64,000 nt of DNA from an uncultured Nesterenkonia sp. (GTDB lineage: Bacteria > Actinomycetota > Actinomycetes > Actinomycetales > Micrococcaceae): positions 124,001 to 188,000 of the forward strand of contig CAMIAK010000004.1 in assembly GCA_946222885.1 (NCBI GenBank), given 5' to 3'. Shown one piece after another: positions 1-8,595 of the stretch. Position numbers and translations under genes: made by a program. Numbering within the stretch: the first letter of the stretch is position 1; each line of letters starts with the position of its first letter. The notes beneath the pieces were generated by a model. That model was not told the origin of the DNA and made no database searches. It saw only the letters and a list, made by a program, of their open reading frames with translations.

Positions 1-1
1 C

Positions 2-1615
2 GGCTTTCCGATCGCGCTGGTCATCTTTGCGGCTGTCACTGACGTCCTTCCACGGCCGGGCAACCTGAGCCTGGAGAATCTGAGCACGGACTCACTGTCC
101 TCTCTCTTCTCTGCGGCCACCGCGTCGGCCGCGACGAACTCCTTCATCGCGGCCACCACCTCAGCGCTGCTCTCCCTGTTCCTCGGTGTCGGACTGGCGC
201 TGCTGGCCGCCAGGACGAATGTCCGCTTCCGCCGGTTCGTCTTCCTCGCCGGACTTGCTCCGATGTTCATGCCCGCCTTCGTCGCTGCCCTCGCCTGGTC
301 TGTGCTAGCCGGGCCCACCGGGTTGGCTAATGCGCTGCTCAGAGATCTTGGAGCGGAGCCGTTCGTCAACATCTACTCCTTCCCGGGCTTCATCTTCATC
401 CTGGGGGTCTACAACTCTCCGTATGTCTTCCTGATGGTCTATTCGGCCCTGCGGCTGATGAACACGGACCTGGAAGATGCCGCTGTCATCCACGGCGCTC
501 CTATCCAGACCGCAATCCGCAAGGTCACGCTCTCATTGATGACGCCCGCTATCCTGGGCTCCACTCTCCTGGCGTTCACGATCTCCATCGAGAACTTCCC
601 AGTAGCGCAGTTCATCGCCCGGCCCGGCGGCGTCGACACGCTGCCGACCCTGATCTACCGCTACATGAGCATGTCGCCCTCTCGGGGCAACGATGCCGCC
701 GCCATTGCGATCGTCCTCGTCCTGGCCGTCGCGCTGGTGGTCCTGCTGCAGCGCTGGTATTTGGCGAGGAAGGACTTTGCAACGGTCTCCGGAAAGGGGA
801 GCAAGTCCAAACTGGTTAGCCTTGGAAAGTGGCGGACTCCCGCGCTGCTCGCCGCGATGCTCTACTTCCTGGTGTCCGTCGTGCTTCCCGTGCTCAGCCT
901 GATCGTCATCGCCACGTATTCCTCACCGTACATCCAGACCATCTCCGGTATGGCAGAGGCAGGAAGCTTCAGTATGGATCGCTTCACCGGCGTCTTCGAA
1001 GACCGCCAGATCAGGAGCGCCATCGGCAACTCGATCACTGTCTCTCTGCTGGTCGCGGTCATCGGCACGGCATTCTGCTTCTTGTGCTCGTACCTGACCT
1101 ATCGGACCAAGGCTCCGGCGCGGAGGTGGATCGAATATCTGGCGATGACGCCGCTCGCGGTCCCGGCGATCGTGCTGGGTATGGGTCTGCTCTGGACGTG
1201 GTTGATCCTTCCTCTGTCCGTCTACGGCACCATCGCTCTTCTGGTCATCGCCTTCATCGCGAGCCTTCTGCCCCAAGGGTTCCGTGGATCCAGCGCCTCG
1301 ATCCTGCAGTTCAACTCCGACCTGGAGGATGCGGCGGTCATGCACGGAGCAGGCCGAACCAAGGCGGTGGTGACCATCACCGCACCTCTGCTGAGGACTT
1401 CTCTACTGGCGACGTTCGTCCTGTTGCTGATGCTCAGCATGCGCGAACTGACCGTTCCGCTGTTCCTCTACACCACCGACACGCGGCTGCTCTCGATCGT
1501 CATCTTCGACGCGTACGAGAACGGGCAGTTCGCCCTGGCAGCCGCTATCGGAGTCATCTACACGCTGATCATCGGCGCGCTCGCCGTCGTCTCCCAGCTC
1601 TTGGACCGCAAATAA
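2..1615 (+). CDS. ABC transporter permease, iron(III)-type (5' end outside window)
   Basis: This is an inner-membrane permease of a binding-protein-dependent importer. The frame is open from the first bases of the window, so the true start lies upstream. At least ten hydrophobic segments can be read, and two permease-type EAA-like loops occur: one around residues EDAAVIHGAP near base 475 and a second EDAAVMHGAG near base 1325. Two such loops in one chain are typical of the fused FbpB/AfuB-type iron permeases. The next gene, 27 bp downstream, encodes the matching binding protein. The ATPase gene is not visible and probably lies upstream. Substrate is inferred from family resemblance only; other oxyanion or phosphonate importers share this architecture. 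Confidence 0.85.
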   Translation, partial: GFPIALVIFAAVTDVLPRPGNLSLENLSTDSLSSLFSAATASAATNSFIAATTSALLSLFLGVGLALLAARTNVRFRRFVFLAGLAPMFMPAFVAALAWSVLAGPTGLANALLRDLGAEPFVNIYSFPGFIFILGVYNSPYVFLMVYSALRLMNTDLEDAAVIHGAPIQTAIRKVTLSLMTPAILGSTLLAFTISIENFPVAQFIARPGGVDTLPTLIYRYMSMSPSRGNDAAAIAIVLVLAVALVVLLQRWYLARKDFATVSGKGSKSKLVSLGKWRTPALLAAMLYFLVSVVLPVLSLIVIATYSSPYIQTISGMAEAGSFSMDRFTGVFEDRQIRSAIGNSITVSLLVAVIGTAFCFLCSYLTYRTKAPARRWIEYLAMTPLAVPAIVLGMGLLWTWLILPLSVYGTIALLVIAFIASLLPQGFRGSSASILQFNSDLEDAAVMHGAGRTKAVVTITAPLLRTSLLATFVLLLMLSMRELTVPLFLYTTDTRLLSIVIFDAYENGQFALAAAIGVIYTLIIGALAVVSQLLDRK

Positions 1616-1642
1616 GAATCACTCTGCAAAAGGAGAGGAACA

Positions 1643-2707
1643 ATGAAGATCCGATCTCAAGCCGCCCTGCTCACTCTGGGAGCCCTGACACTTTCTGCCT
1701 GCGGAGGCGGAACGGAGGGGACTGCTGAGGAAGGGGAGGACCTGGTCATCGACGGACAGACCATCGCCACAGCCGAGCTCCTAGAGGAGGCCCGGGAAGA
1801 AGGGACCTTCACCTTCTACACGGCTTCGGGAGAAGCCGGGGAACAGTTCCTCCTCGATGAGTTCGAGGAGCTCACCGGGATCACCGGAGAAGTGATCCGG
1901 ATCGTTCCGAGCCGCTTGAACGAACGGGCGCTCAGCGAACATGGGTCCGGACAGCTTGCCGCGGACGTCATCCGGACCTCCGGGTGGGACATGATCGACG
2001 AACTCTCCGAAGCTGGGGTCTTTCAGCAGCTTAATCTTCCCGAGGACTTCGACTTCCCCGAGGAGGCTGTGCATGAGGAGGGGCTCTACTACACCTCGTA
2101 CAACCGGCCCTACCTTATCGGATACAACGAGATGGAACATGAAGGCGAGCCCCCGACCAGCTGGGATGACCTGCTGACGCTGGAGCCCTCCGGCGCCGTG
2201 GAGATCACCGCGTCAGGCACTTCGCAGGAGCTGGTCCGATTCCAACGGGAGGTGATGGGCGATGATTGGTTGACGGAGCAGGCAGACACCGATGTGCGGG
2301 TGTTCGATTCAGCGTCTCCGCTGACCGACGCCATGGCCCGGGGAGAGATCGTCTCAGGGCCGGTCCCCTCCACGGTCGGGCTCTCCGCGGCGGAAGAGGG
2401 TGCCCCCATCGCGATGGTGGCCCCGGACGAAGGCTTCCCCGTCAACCAGGTGGTCATCGGTCTGACGGAGCAGGCAGAGAACTCCGCAGCCGCTGAGGTC
2501 TTCATCAACTGGACGCTGTCCACGGAAGGGCAGTCGTTCGCCACAGAGGTCGGTGACTACCCGGTGAACTCCGAGGTTGGGCTGCCCGGATTGGGGGACA
2601 CCGAACTGCCGCCCCTCGACGATGAGAGGGTCTGGACCATCTCCAAAGACGATTACCTCGAGCACTACCAGGACGACGCCGACTTCTGGCACGGCCTGTT
2701 CAACTGA
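1643..2707 (+). CDS. Extracellular solute-binding lipoprotein, iron(III) ABC transporter type
   Basis: A 354-residue substrate-binding protein. The N-terminus is a lipoprotein signal ending in LSAC, with Cys20 as the predicted lipidated residue, followed by a Gly-rich acidic linker. The mature part reads like family 1 binding proteins: an early TFTFYTASGE strand and later SYNRPYLIGYNE. A strong Shine-Dalgarno (AGGAGAGG) precedes the ATG. It follows the permease gene by 27 bp and is presumably co-transcribed with it. A perfect 17-bp hairpin follows the stop codon. Iron as substrate is inference; the family also contains thiamine and 2-aminoethylphosphonate binders. Confidence 0.85.
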   Translation: MKIRSQAALLTLGALTLSACGGGTEGTAEEGEDLVIDGQTIATAELLEEAREEGTFTFYTASGEAGEQFLLDEFEELTGITGEVIRIVPSRLNERALSEHGSGQLAADVIRTSGWDMIDELSEAGVFQQLNLPEDFDFPEEAVHEEGLYYTSYNRPYLIGYNEMEHEGEPPTSWDDLLTLEPSGAVEITASGTSQELVRFQREVMGDDWLTEQADTDVRVFDSASPLTDAMARGEIVSGPVPSTVGLSAAEEGAPIAMVAPDEGFPVNQVVIGLTEQAENSAAAEVFINWTLSTEGQSFATEVGDYPVNSEVGLPGLGDTELPPLDDERVWTISKDDYLEHYQDDADFWHGLFN

Positions 2708-2721
2708 TTCCCGCCTCGGCA

Positions 2722-2760
2722 TGTGCCGGATGAGGAAGATACACTTCCTCATCCGGCACA
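2722..2760. terminator. Perfect 17-bp hairpin after the binding-protein gene
   Basis: Bases 2722–2738 pair without mismatch with 2744–2760 around a 5-nt loop (ATACA). No U-run follows, so this may be a partial terminator or an mRNA-stabilising 3' hairpin. Either would let the binding protein be made in excess over the downstream hydrolases. Confidence 0.6.
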
Positions 2761-2792
2761 CAGCCTCTGTCTGATCGGAGAAGGCACCTGTT

Positions 2793-3671
2793 GTGAGAAA
2801 GAGTTTGGATGACCTGGGCAGGCACATCGAAGGGCTTGCCGAACACTATCCCTTCGACCTGCATTGGCAGATCCGCCCGGTCGGGACCCACGATGCCGTC
2901 GGCCGCAAGGCAGACCAGACCGTGGCGTCTTTCAGTACCCGGAAGGTCAGTGTGATGCTTGCCTGCCTGGCTCTGGTGGAAGAGGGCAGACTCTCGCTCG
3001 ATCAGACCCTCACCATCCGGCCTGAGATGAAGGAAGGTGTCCAGGCGGGGATCATGCGCAACCTTTCGAGCGGCATCGAGCTCACTCTCCGCGACTCTCT
3101 CATCCAAGTCATGAGCACCAGCGACAACATCTGCACCCAACTGGTGTTCGAGGCTATCGGCTCGGTGGAATCTGATCCTCTGCAGTGGGTCAACGACTAC
3201 TGTGCCTGGGTGGGTCTGTACTCCACGATGCACCGGGAGATCTTCCCCCGCAGTGCGGAGTTCACATGGAGCCATTCCTTGGATTCAGTGACGGTGACCA
3301 CCGCTGCAGATCAGTGCCTCCTGCTGGAGAGGCTCGGACGAGGATGCCGGAGCGAAGAAGGAGCGGAAGTCCTACGTCTCTCCTCGGAGCAGTGCCGGTT
3401 CGCCCTTGGAGCCATGACGACGATCTTCACCCCCGCTCTGGGCATCTCCACCCGAGATATACAGTTCGCGGAGAAGAATGGCCGTGGCCTCCGCGGCCTG
3501 TCCCAGGTCGGACTGGCGCTGAGGGATGGCAGGGAACCTCTGGCAGCCGTTGCGATCTATGCGGAGTCCATCCCCACGACCCTGCCGAATCGGGTGCCCG
3601 GGCGGGTGGCCGCCTTCGACCTGTTCGCCCGTGTGGGCATCGCCGTGGAGGAGTGGTCCTATGTTCAGTGA
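2793..3671 (+). CDS. Serine hydrolase, class A beta-lactamase-like fold
   Basis: A 292-residue protein with the motif order of penicillin-recognising serine hydrolases: SxxK at Ser48-Thr-Arg-Lys51, SDN at Ser110-Asp111-Asn112, and a KTG-like triad at Lys228-Asn229-Gly230. I see no signal peptide, so it is probably cytoplasmic, unlike secreted beta-lactamases. The GTG start at 2793 has a GGAG Shine-Dalgarno upstream. It lies between an ABC importer and a second, degenerate relative that overlaps its 3' end by 11 bp. In this context a role in processing an imported amide or ester is as likely as antibiotic resistance. The substrate is unknown. Confidence 0.75.
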   Translation: MRKSLDDLGRHIEGLAEHYPFDLHWQIRPVGTHDAVGRKADQTVASFSTRKVSVMLACLALVEEGRLSLDQTLTIRPEMKEGVQAGIMRNLSSGIELTLRDSLIQVMSTSDNICTQLVFEAIGSVESDPLQWVNDYCAWVGLYSTMHREIFPRSAEFTWSHSLDSVTVTTAADQCLLLERLGRGCRSEEGAEVLRLSSEQCRFALGAMTTIFTPALGISTRDIQFAEKNGRGLRGLSQVGLALRDGREPLAAVAIYAESIPTTLPNRVPGRVAAFDLFARVGIAVEEWSYVQ

Positions 3672-4551
3672 GACCGATGTCGCCCAGGTCGCTGTGCTGC
3701 CGGTGATCGAGCTTTCTGGGGCGCTGCCCGGCCTCTCCTTCAGCGTCGAAGCGCATCACGGCGGCAGCGCAGCACAGGGGGAGGACCGTGTGCATCCCTT
3801 CTCGGGTGCGGGAAAACTCATCTTCGGCACTGTTCTCGCCGAACTGAGTGTGGAGGATCCGAGTCTTCTCGCCGCGGGCGTATCTTTGTTGGACAAACAC
3901 CGGGGACAGGCGCGTACAGGAACGCTCAGGCTGCTCTCCGGGGATATGAGTCTCAGCGTCGACGATGCGGCGAATCTCGTGCTCTCCACCGGGGACGCGG
4001 CCGCTGCACTCGCTCTACTCGAGTTCCTCGACCGGCGGGGAGTCGACCTCCGGCAGGCTGCCCAGGAGCTGCTCACGCGGCTGATGCTGACAAGCACACA
4101 GGTGACAGGGCTGGAGGGGCCGCAGGGCTCGGCCGGAGAAGGGTTCCTGGGGACCACGACGCCTCAGGATCTCCTCCGTCTGCTGGCCTGCCTCTGCGCC
4201 TCGATGGAAGGGGAGGAGAGGCGGTCTGTGATGATCGCTCCGGAGGCCTCCCGCTCCGTCCTGAGGTGGATGCGCGGGGTCTTCGAACCGGGAGGTCTGG
4301 CCAGCGCACTGCCCGGGCACGGTCCCCATCGGGTGCCACATTGGACGGTCTCCGGATGGGAGAGCCTGTCTCAGGGGGAGGATCAAGGGTGCGCATCGGT
4401 GTTGATCACCCATTCGAGCACTGCCGGATGGGTCTGCGCCGCGGCGTTCCATCCCGCTTGGAGAACTCTCTCCTCAGTCAGCTCTCCCCGGGACGTCTCG
4501 GCGGCCTTCGGCACCCTTGGATTGTCCGCCTATCTCAACGAGCAGGCATAA
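3661..4551 (+). CDS. Degenerate beta-lactamase-like paralogue, probably catalytically inactive
   Basis: A 296-residue protein beginning at ATG 3661, inside the end of the previous gene. Its layout follows the upstream hydrolase, but the catalytic residues are altered. The SxxK region reads Ser48-Gly-Ala-Gly-Lys52, one residue too long, so the position three before the lysine is Gly49. The SDN triad is replaced by Gly111-Asp112-Ala113. No KTG-like motif is visible near the C-terminus. The reading frame is intact, so this looks like a retained pseudoenzyme and not a decaying gene. It may partner the active enzyme or bind ligand. The homology is judged from motif spacing by eye and needs a profile search. 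Confidence 0.6.
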   Translation: MFSETDVAQVAVLPVIELSGALPGLSFSVEAHHGGSAAQGEDRVHPFSGAGKLIFGTVLAELSVEDPSLLAAGVSLLDKHRGQARTGTLRLLSGDMSLSVDDAANLVLSTGDAAAALALLEFLDRRGVDLRQAAQELLTRLMLTSTQVTGLEGPQGSAGEGFLGTTTPQDLLRLLACLCASMEGEERRSVMIAPEASRSVLRWMRGVFEPGGLASALPGHGPHRVPHWTVSGWESLSQGEDQGCASVLITHSSTAGWVCAAAFHPAWRTLSSVSSPRDVSAAFGTLGLSAYLNEQA

Positions 4552-4582
4552 TACCCATAGCAGCGCATCCCAGGGAGGGTTG

Positions 4583-5281
4583 ATGTCGGCGGACCAGGAA
4601 GAGTTTCCGGGCCTGAAGGAGGCTTTCCTCCAGGCGCCCAAACACCTGGGCAGCACCAAACGGGTGACAGCGGCCCTGAGGGAGTGCATCGTCGAGACCC
4701 GGCTCGGTCCGGGGGCCTGGATCCGTGAGGACGCCATCGCCAAGCTGCTCGGAGTGAGCCGCACGCCCATCCGCGATGCGATCAGCATCCTGGTGGATGA
4801 GGATCTAGTGGTCCGTCTGCCGAACAGGGGAGCCCAAGTCGCTCCCCTTCTCATGGACGACCTCATCGCTGCCTACGCCTTGAGGCAGCAGGTCGAAGGT
4901 CTTGCCGCCCGGTTGGCGACCATCCGGACATCGCCTCAGCTGGTGGCCGAGCTGCGTGCCGTGAACCAGCAGCTGCGTGCTGCGATCGATACCCGCGACA
5001 CCGATGCATGGCATGCGGCCAATATGAGGTTCCATGCCGTGCTGCGTGCTCACACCGGGAACAAATACATCGAACGGTTCGGAAAGCATCTGGACAACGT
5101 CATCCGGCGTTTCCACGGCCGCACAGCATCTCAGCTGAGCCAGCCCCATGACGGGTTCGAGGAGCACGAGGCGATCATCGAAGCGATCGACAAGGGCAAC
5201 GTCGACGAGGCGGAGAAGCTGTCCATCGCTCATATGCGGAGCGCCCGCGCCACGCGCTTCGCTCTGATGACGGGCGACTGA
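4583..5281 (+). CDS. GntR-family transcriptional regulator (FCD type)
   Basis: A 232-residue regulator. The N-terminal winged helix-turn-helix (about residues 20–85) contains the typical LGVSRTPIRDAI recognition-helix region. The C-terminal part is a helical FCD-like effector domain with conserved Arg/His positions. The start ATG at 4583 follows a GGGAGGG Shine-Dalgarno, and an upstream in-frame extension has no such signal. It is last in the transporter–hydrolase cluster and probably controls it in response to a small carboxylate or related metabolite. The effector is unknown. Confidence 0.85.
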   Translation: MSADQEEFPGLKEAFLQAPKHLGSTKRVTAALRECIVETRLGPGAWIREDAIAKLLGVSRTPIRDAISILVDEDLVVRLPNRGAQVAPLLMDDLIAAYALRQQVEGLAARLATIRTSPQLVAELRAVNQQLRAAIDTRDTDAWHAANMRFHAVLRAHTGNKYIERFGKHLDNVIRRFHGRTASQLSQPHDGFEEHEAIIEAIDKGNVDEAEKLSIAHMRSARATRFALMTGD

Positions 5282-5357
5282 CCGGAGTTCCGCGAGCTGC
5301 GTCATGCTCCGGAGCCGGAGGTCAGCTGCTCGAATACTGGGGGTGGCGGGACCCCGG

Positions 5358-5363
5358 TACGAT
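5358..5363 (+). promoter_or_regulatory. -10 box of a probable leaderless ispG promoter
   Basis: TACGAT lies 7 nt before the ATG at 5371. This places the expected transcription start on that ATG and favours it over the in-frame ATG at 5362, which overlaps the box. Confidence 0.5.
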
Positions 5364-5370
5364 GGAGACC

Positions 5371-6540
5371 ATGACTGCGATCAATCTCGGTATGCCTGCT
5401 CCTCCGCCGCCGGTCCTTGCGCCGCGCCGGAAGACCCGCAACTTCCAGGTCGGAGACGTCGGCGTGGGAAGCGACCACCCGATCTCGGTGCAGTCGATGA
5501 CCACCACCAAGACCCATGACATCAACGCGACCCTGCAGCAGATCGCGGAGCTGACCGCCTCCGGCTGCGACATCGTCCGCGTGGCCTGCCCCACGGACAA
5601 GGACGCCCAGGCGCTGCCGATCATCGCGCAGAAGTCCCAGATCCCGGTGATCGCGGACATCCATTTCCAGCCGAAGTACGTCTTCGCCGCCATCGAGGCC
5701 GGCTGCGGCGCCGTCCGGGTCAACCCCGGCAACATCCGCCAGTTCGACGACAAGGTCGGCGAGATCTCCAAGGCCGCCAAGGACGCCGGCGTCTCGCTGC
5801 GCATCGGCGTCAACGCAGGATCCCTGGACAAGCGGCTGATGGCCAAATACGGCCGGGCCACCCCGGAGGCACTGGTGGAGTCCGCCGTCTGGGAGGCCTC
5901 GCTGTTCGAGGAGCACGACTTCCACGACTTCAAGATCAGCGTGAAGCACTCTGACCCGGTCATCATGACCCAGGCGTACCAGCTGCTCGCCGAGCGCGGC
6001 GACTGGCCTCTGCACCTCGGCGTCACCGAAGCCGGCCCCGCCTTCCAGGGCACCATCAAGTCCTCCACCGCATTCGGAGCGCTGCTGTCCCAGGGCATCG
6101 GAGACACCATCCGAGTGAGCCTCTCCGCACCCCCGGCGGAGGAGGTCAAGGTCGGCAACCAGATCCTGGAGTCGCTGAACCTGCGCCCCCGCAAGCTGGA
6201 GATCGTCTCCTGCCCGTCCTGCGGCCGCGCCCAGGTGGACGTGTACACGCTCGCCGACGAGGTCACCGCAGGCCTGGAGGGCATGGAGGTGCCGCTGCGC
6301 GTGGCCGTCATGGGCTGCGTGGTCAACGGCCCGGGTGAGGCTCGCGACGCCGACCTCGGTGTGGCCTCCGGAAACGGCAAGGGCCAGATCTTCGTCAAGG
6401 GAGAGGTCATCAAGACCGTCCCCGAGGACCAGATCGTCGAGACGCTCATCGAAGAGGCCAACCGCATCGCCGGTGAGATGGAGTCCGGCGACGAGGGAGA
6501 GGCACAGGCTGCCGGTGCCCCTGTGGTCTCGGTCAGCTGA
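5371..6540 (+). CDS. ispG: 4-hydroxy-3-methylbut-2-enyl-diphosphate synthase (flavodoxin/ferredoxin)
   Basis: IspG (GcpE) catalyses the penultimate step of the MEP isoprenoid pathway, reductively opening methylerythritol cyclodiphosphate with a [4Fe-4S] cluster. The 389-residue protein shows the family blocks VQSMTTT near the start, cluster-binding CPSCGR, and the C-terminal VMGCVVNGPGEA motif carrying the third cysteine. The length is normal for the bacterial enzyme without the plant-type insert. A -10-like TACGAT 7 nt upstream suggests a leaderless mRNA. A GNAT acetyltransferase follows, an arrangement also known in mycobacteria. Confidence 0.97.
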   Translation: MTAINLGMPAPPPPVLAPRRKTRNFQVGDVGVGSDHPISVQSMTTTKTHDINATLQQIAELTASGCDIVRVACPTDKDAQALPIIAQKSQIPVIADIHFQPKYVFAAIEAGCGAVRVNPGNIRQFDDKVGEISKAAKDAGVSLRIGVNAGSLDKRLMAKYGRATPEALVESAVWEASLFEEHDFHDFKISVKHSDPVIMTQAYQLLAERGDWPLHLGVTEAGPAFQGTIKSSTAFGALLSQGIGDTIRVSLSAPPAEEVKVGNQILESLNLRPRKLEIVSCPSCGRAQVDVYTLADEVTAGLEGMEVPLRVAVMGCVVNGPGEARDADLGVASGNGKGQIFVKGEVIKTVPEDQIVETLIEEANRIAGEMESGDEGEAQAAGAPVVSVS

Positions 6541-7417
6541 CACCGCCGCAGCCCGTGTGCACCGCGCCACCTCCGGGGCGGTGCGCGTCCTCGAGCCGGA
6601 GGACACTCCCGCTCTGCTCCGGCTGCTGGAGCGAGATCCTGCGCACCATGTCTCTGTGCTGGCCTCTGTCCGAGCCCGGGGGAGCGCCGGCCCGGGCAGA
6701 GGGCGGATGGGCGCGATGCTGCTGGGCATCGACGATCCCGGCACCCCCGGCGAGCTCTCCGCAGCCTGCTGGGTGGGCACCAACATCACCCCGGTCCATG
6801 CCGGCCGGGCCGAGGGGGAGCTCTTCGGCCTGGCGCTGAGGGCGCTGCGCCGACGAATCTCCTCCGTCTACGGCGACGCCGAGGCGGTCCTGGAGCTGCA
6901 CGACGCAGCCGGCTGGATCAACGTCCGGGAGATCCGTGCCGACCAGCCGCTGCTCTCCATGGAGGAGTCCTCCGCCGTGGAGCCGCTGGCCGGAGTACGG
7001 CCCTCGCGCCTGGAGGAGTTCGACGCCGTCGAGCAGGCCAGCGCGGCCATGTTCACCGAGGAGCTGGGCTTCTCCCCGTACACCCAGGGTGCGTCCGAAT
7101 ACCGGCAGCGCATCCGCAGCCTCATCACCGGGGGATATTCGCTGGTCGCGGTGGACCCGCAGGACGGCAGCATCATCTTCAAGGCCGAGTTCGGCGCGGT
7201 GACCCGGGAGGTCGTGCAGGTCCAGGGAGTGTGGGTGCATCCTGACCGCCGCGGACAGGGGCTGGCCGTGCCCGGCATGGCCGCCGTCGTCGACTACGGC
7301 CTCACCCTGGCGCCGGTGGTGAGCCTGTATGTCAACGGCTACAACACCCCGGCCGTTCGGGCCTACCAGCGCGTGGGCTTCCAGCCTCAGGGGACCTTCG
7401 CCACCATACTGTTCTAG
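6515..7417 (+). CDS. GNAT-family N-acetyltransferase downstream of ispG
   Basis: A protein of about 300 residues with a C-terminal GNAT fold. Recognisable parts are the acetyl-CoA pyrophosphate loop region VHPDRRGQGLA and the final NTPAVRAYQRVGF helix-strand typical of the superfamily. The N-terminal half resembles the DUF4081-type domain of actinobacterial GNATs found next to ispG. The start is uncertain: GTG 6515 (GGAGAGG 12 nt upstream, overlapping ispG by 26 bp) or GTG 6557. The stop codon overlaps the start of the next gene. The acceptor substrate is unknown. Confidence 0.85.
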   Translation: MPLWSRSADTAAARVHRATSGAVRVLEPEDTPALLRLLERDPAHHVSVLASVRARGSAGPGRGRMGAMLLGIDDPGTPGELSAACWVGTNITPVHAGRAEGELFGLALRALRRRISSVYGDAEAVLELHDAAGWINVREIRADQPLLSMEESSAVEPLAGVRPSRLEEFDAVEQASAAMFTEELGFSPYTQGASEYRQRIRSLITGGYSLVAVDPQDGSIIFKAEFGAVTREVVQVQGVWVHPDRRGQGLAVPGMAAVVDYGLTLAPVVSLYVNGYNTPAVRAYQRVGFQPQGTFATILF

Positions 7418-8505
7418 TGATGGCTCAGAACCCCCGCCCCCGTCTGTCCCGTGCTGCCGCCCGCGCCGTGCCGGCCCTGGCCCTGACCGGGCTGCTGATG
7501 CTGACCGCCTGCGAAGTGGAGATGCCGGAGCAGGAGGGCGGCGGAGGTGCCGGAGACTTCGGAGGAGAGGGATTCGACGAGCTCACCGCCCCGGACCCGC
7601 GCGGCAACCAGCTCTCGCATGAGGACATGCGGGGGGCGCTGGGGGAACACTTCCCCGAAGCAGGCATCACCGACACCGACGACTACTACGCGAGCCTCCG
7701 TGACATCGAGACGGAGCTGCAGAAGCTCGCCGTGGACCCCACCGACTGCAAGCAGTACGTGGTGCAGTCGGCCTCCCCGGTGCCGGAGGGCGCGCTGATC
7801 GCCCATGCCGACGACGGCGCCTCAGAGGGGGGCGCTGCGGAGGGGGCTGAGGGTGACGCTGAGCAGAGTGCTGAGGACGGCGCAGGTGATGGCTCTGAGC
7901 AGCAGTCCGAGGACGGTGGAGAGGCCGAGGCTGGTCCCGAGGCTTCCGCGGGCGGCTTCAGCCGGACGACGGTCGCCCTGCCGCTGCAGAACGAGGGCGA
8001 CGAGGACGAAGGCGACGACGCCGGCGACGGCTCCGAGGGCGACGATGATGAGGACTCGGAGGACGGCAGTTCCGAGGATGCCGATGACGAGGACGACGAG
8101 CCGGTGGAGGTGGACCTGCCGTCGGAGCGGCAGGCAACCGTCTACACCTTCCAGGACTGGGGGGCGGCCGACGCCTATTTCTCCAGCGAGGCGAACGGCT
8201 TGGACACCTGCAGCTCCTACACGGTGACCCGCGGGGGCATCGGCGAGGACGACGAGCCGGAGGCAGAGAGCTCCACCTCAGTGGAGGCCGTCGAGGTCAG
8301 CTCCGAGGCCGATGACGCCCTGGGCATCCACCGTGAGATCGAGGCCGAGGACTCCACCGAGCAGAGCGTGGCCGTGATGTTGCGCGAGGGCTCGAACGTC
8401 GTCGTCGTCACTGCCCCCGCCGGGGGCGAGCTGGACGAGGAGGAGGCCGAGGTCGCCGCCGAAGAGCTGGAGGCCGAAGCCCGAGCCCTCCTCTCCGACC
8501 TCTGA
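7417..8505 (+). CDS. Acidic lipoprotein of unknown function
   Basis: A 362-residue predicted lipoprotein with a hydrophobic signal ending LTAC (Cys32). Two structured segments (about residues 60–130 and 230–362) are separated by roughly 90 residues made almost only of Glu, Asp, Gly, Ala and Ser. The linker looks like an extended, negatively charged stalk placing the C-terminal domain away from the membrane. The GTG start overlaps the stop of the GNAT gene (TAGTG), so the two are probably translationally coupled. The C-terminal half suggests a sensor-like lipoprotein, but I recognise no characterised family. Confidence 0.75.
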   Translation: MMAQNPRPRLSRAAARAVPALALTGLLMLTACEVEMPEQEGGGGAGDFGGEGFDELTAPDPRGNQLSHEDMRGALGEHFPEAGITDTDDYYASLRDIETELQKLAVDPTDCKQYVVQSASPVPEGALIAHADDGASEGGAAEGAEGDAEQSAEDGAGDGSEQQSEDGGEAEAGPEASAGGFSRTTVALPLQNEGDEDEGDDAGDGSEGDDDEDSEDGSSEDADDEDDEPVEVDLPSERQATVYTFQDWGAADAYFSSEANGLDTCSSYTVTRGGIGEDDEPEAESSTSVEAVEVSSEADDALGIHREIEAEDSTEQSVAVMLREGSNVVVVTAPAGGELDEEEAEVAAEELEAEARALLSDL

Positions 8506-8510
8506 CCCTT

Positions 8511-8582
8511 CGTTCTACCAGCAGTTGTTCGCCATACCTGCCCGTATATGGAGGGGTAGGACGAACGACTGCTGGTAAAACG
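8511..8582. repeat. Palindromic element, copy 1 (covarying stem, conserved 30-nt loop)
   Basis: Arms at 8511–8531 and 8562–8582 are inverted repeats of 21 bp with two mismatches. The 30-nt centre (8532–8561) differs at only two positions from the centre of the second copy at 9839–9868. It lies between the convergent lipoprotein and nuclease genes and could also act as a transcription barrier. Confidence 0.85.
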
Positions 8583-8595
8583 CAGCAGGGGCGGG

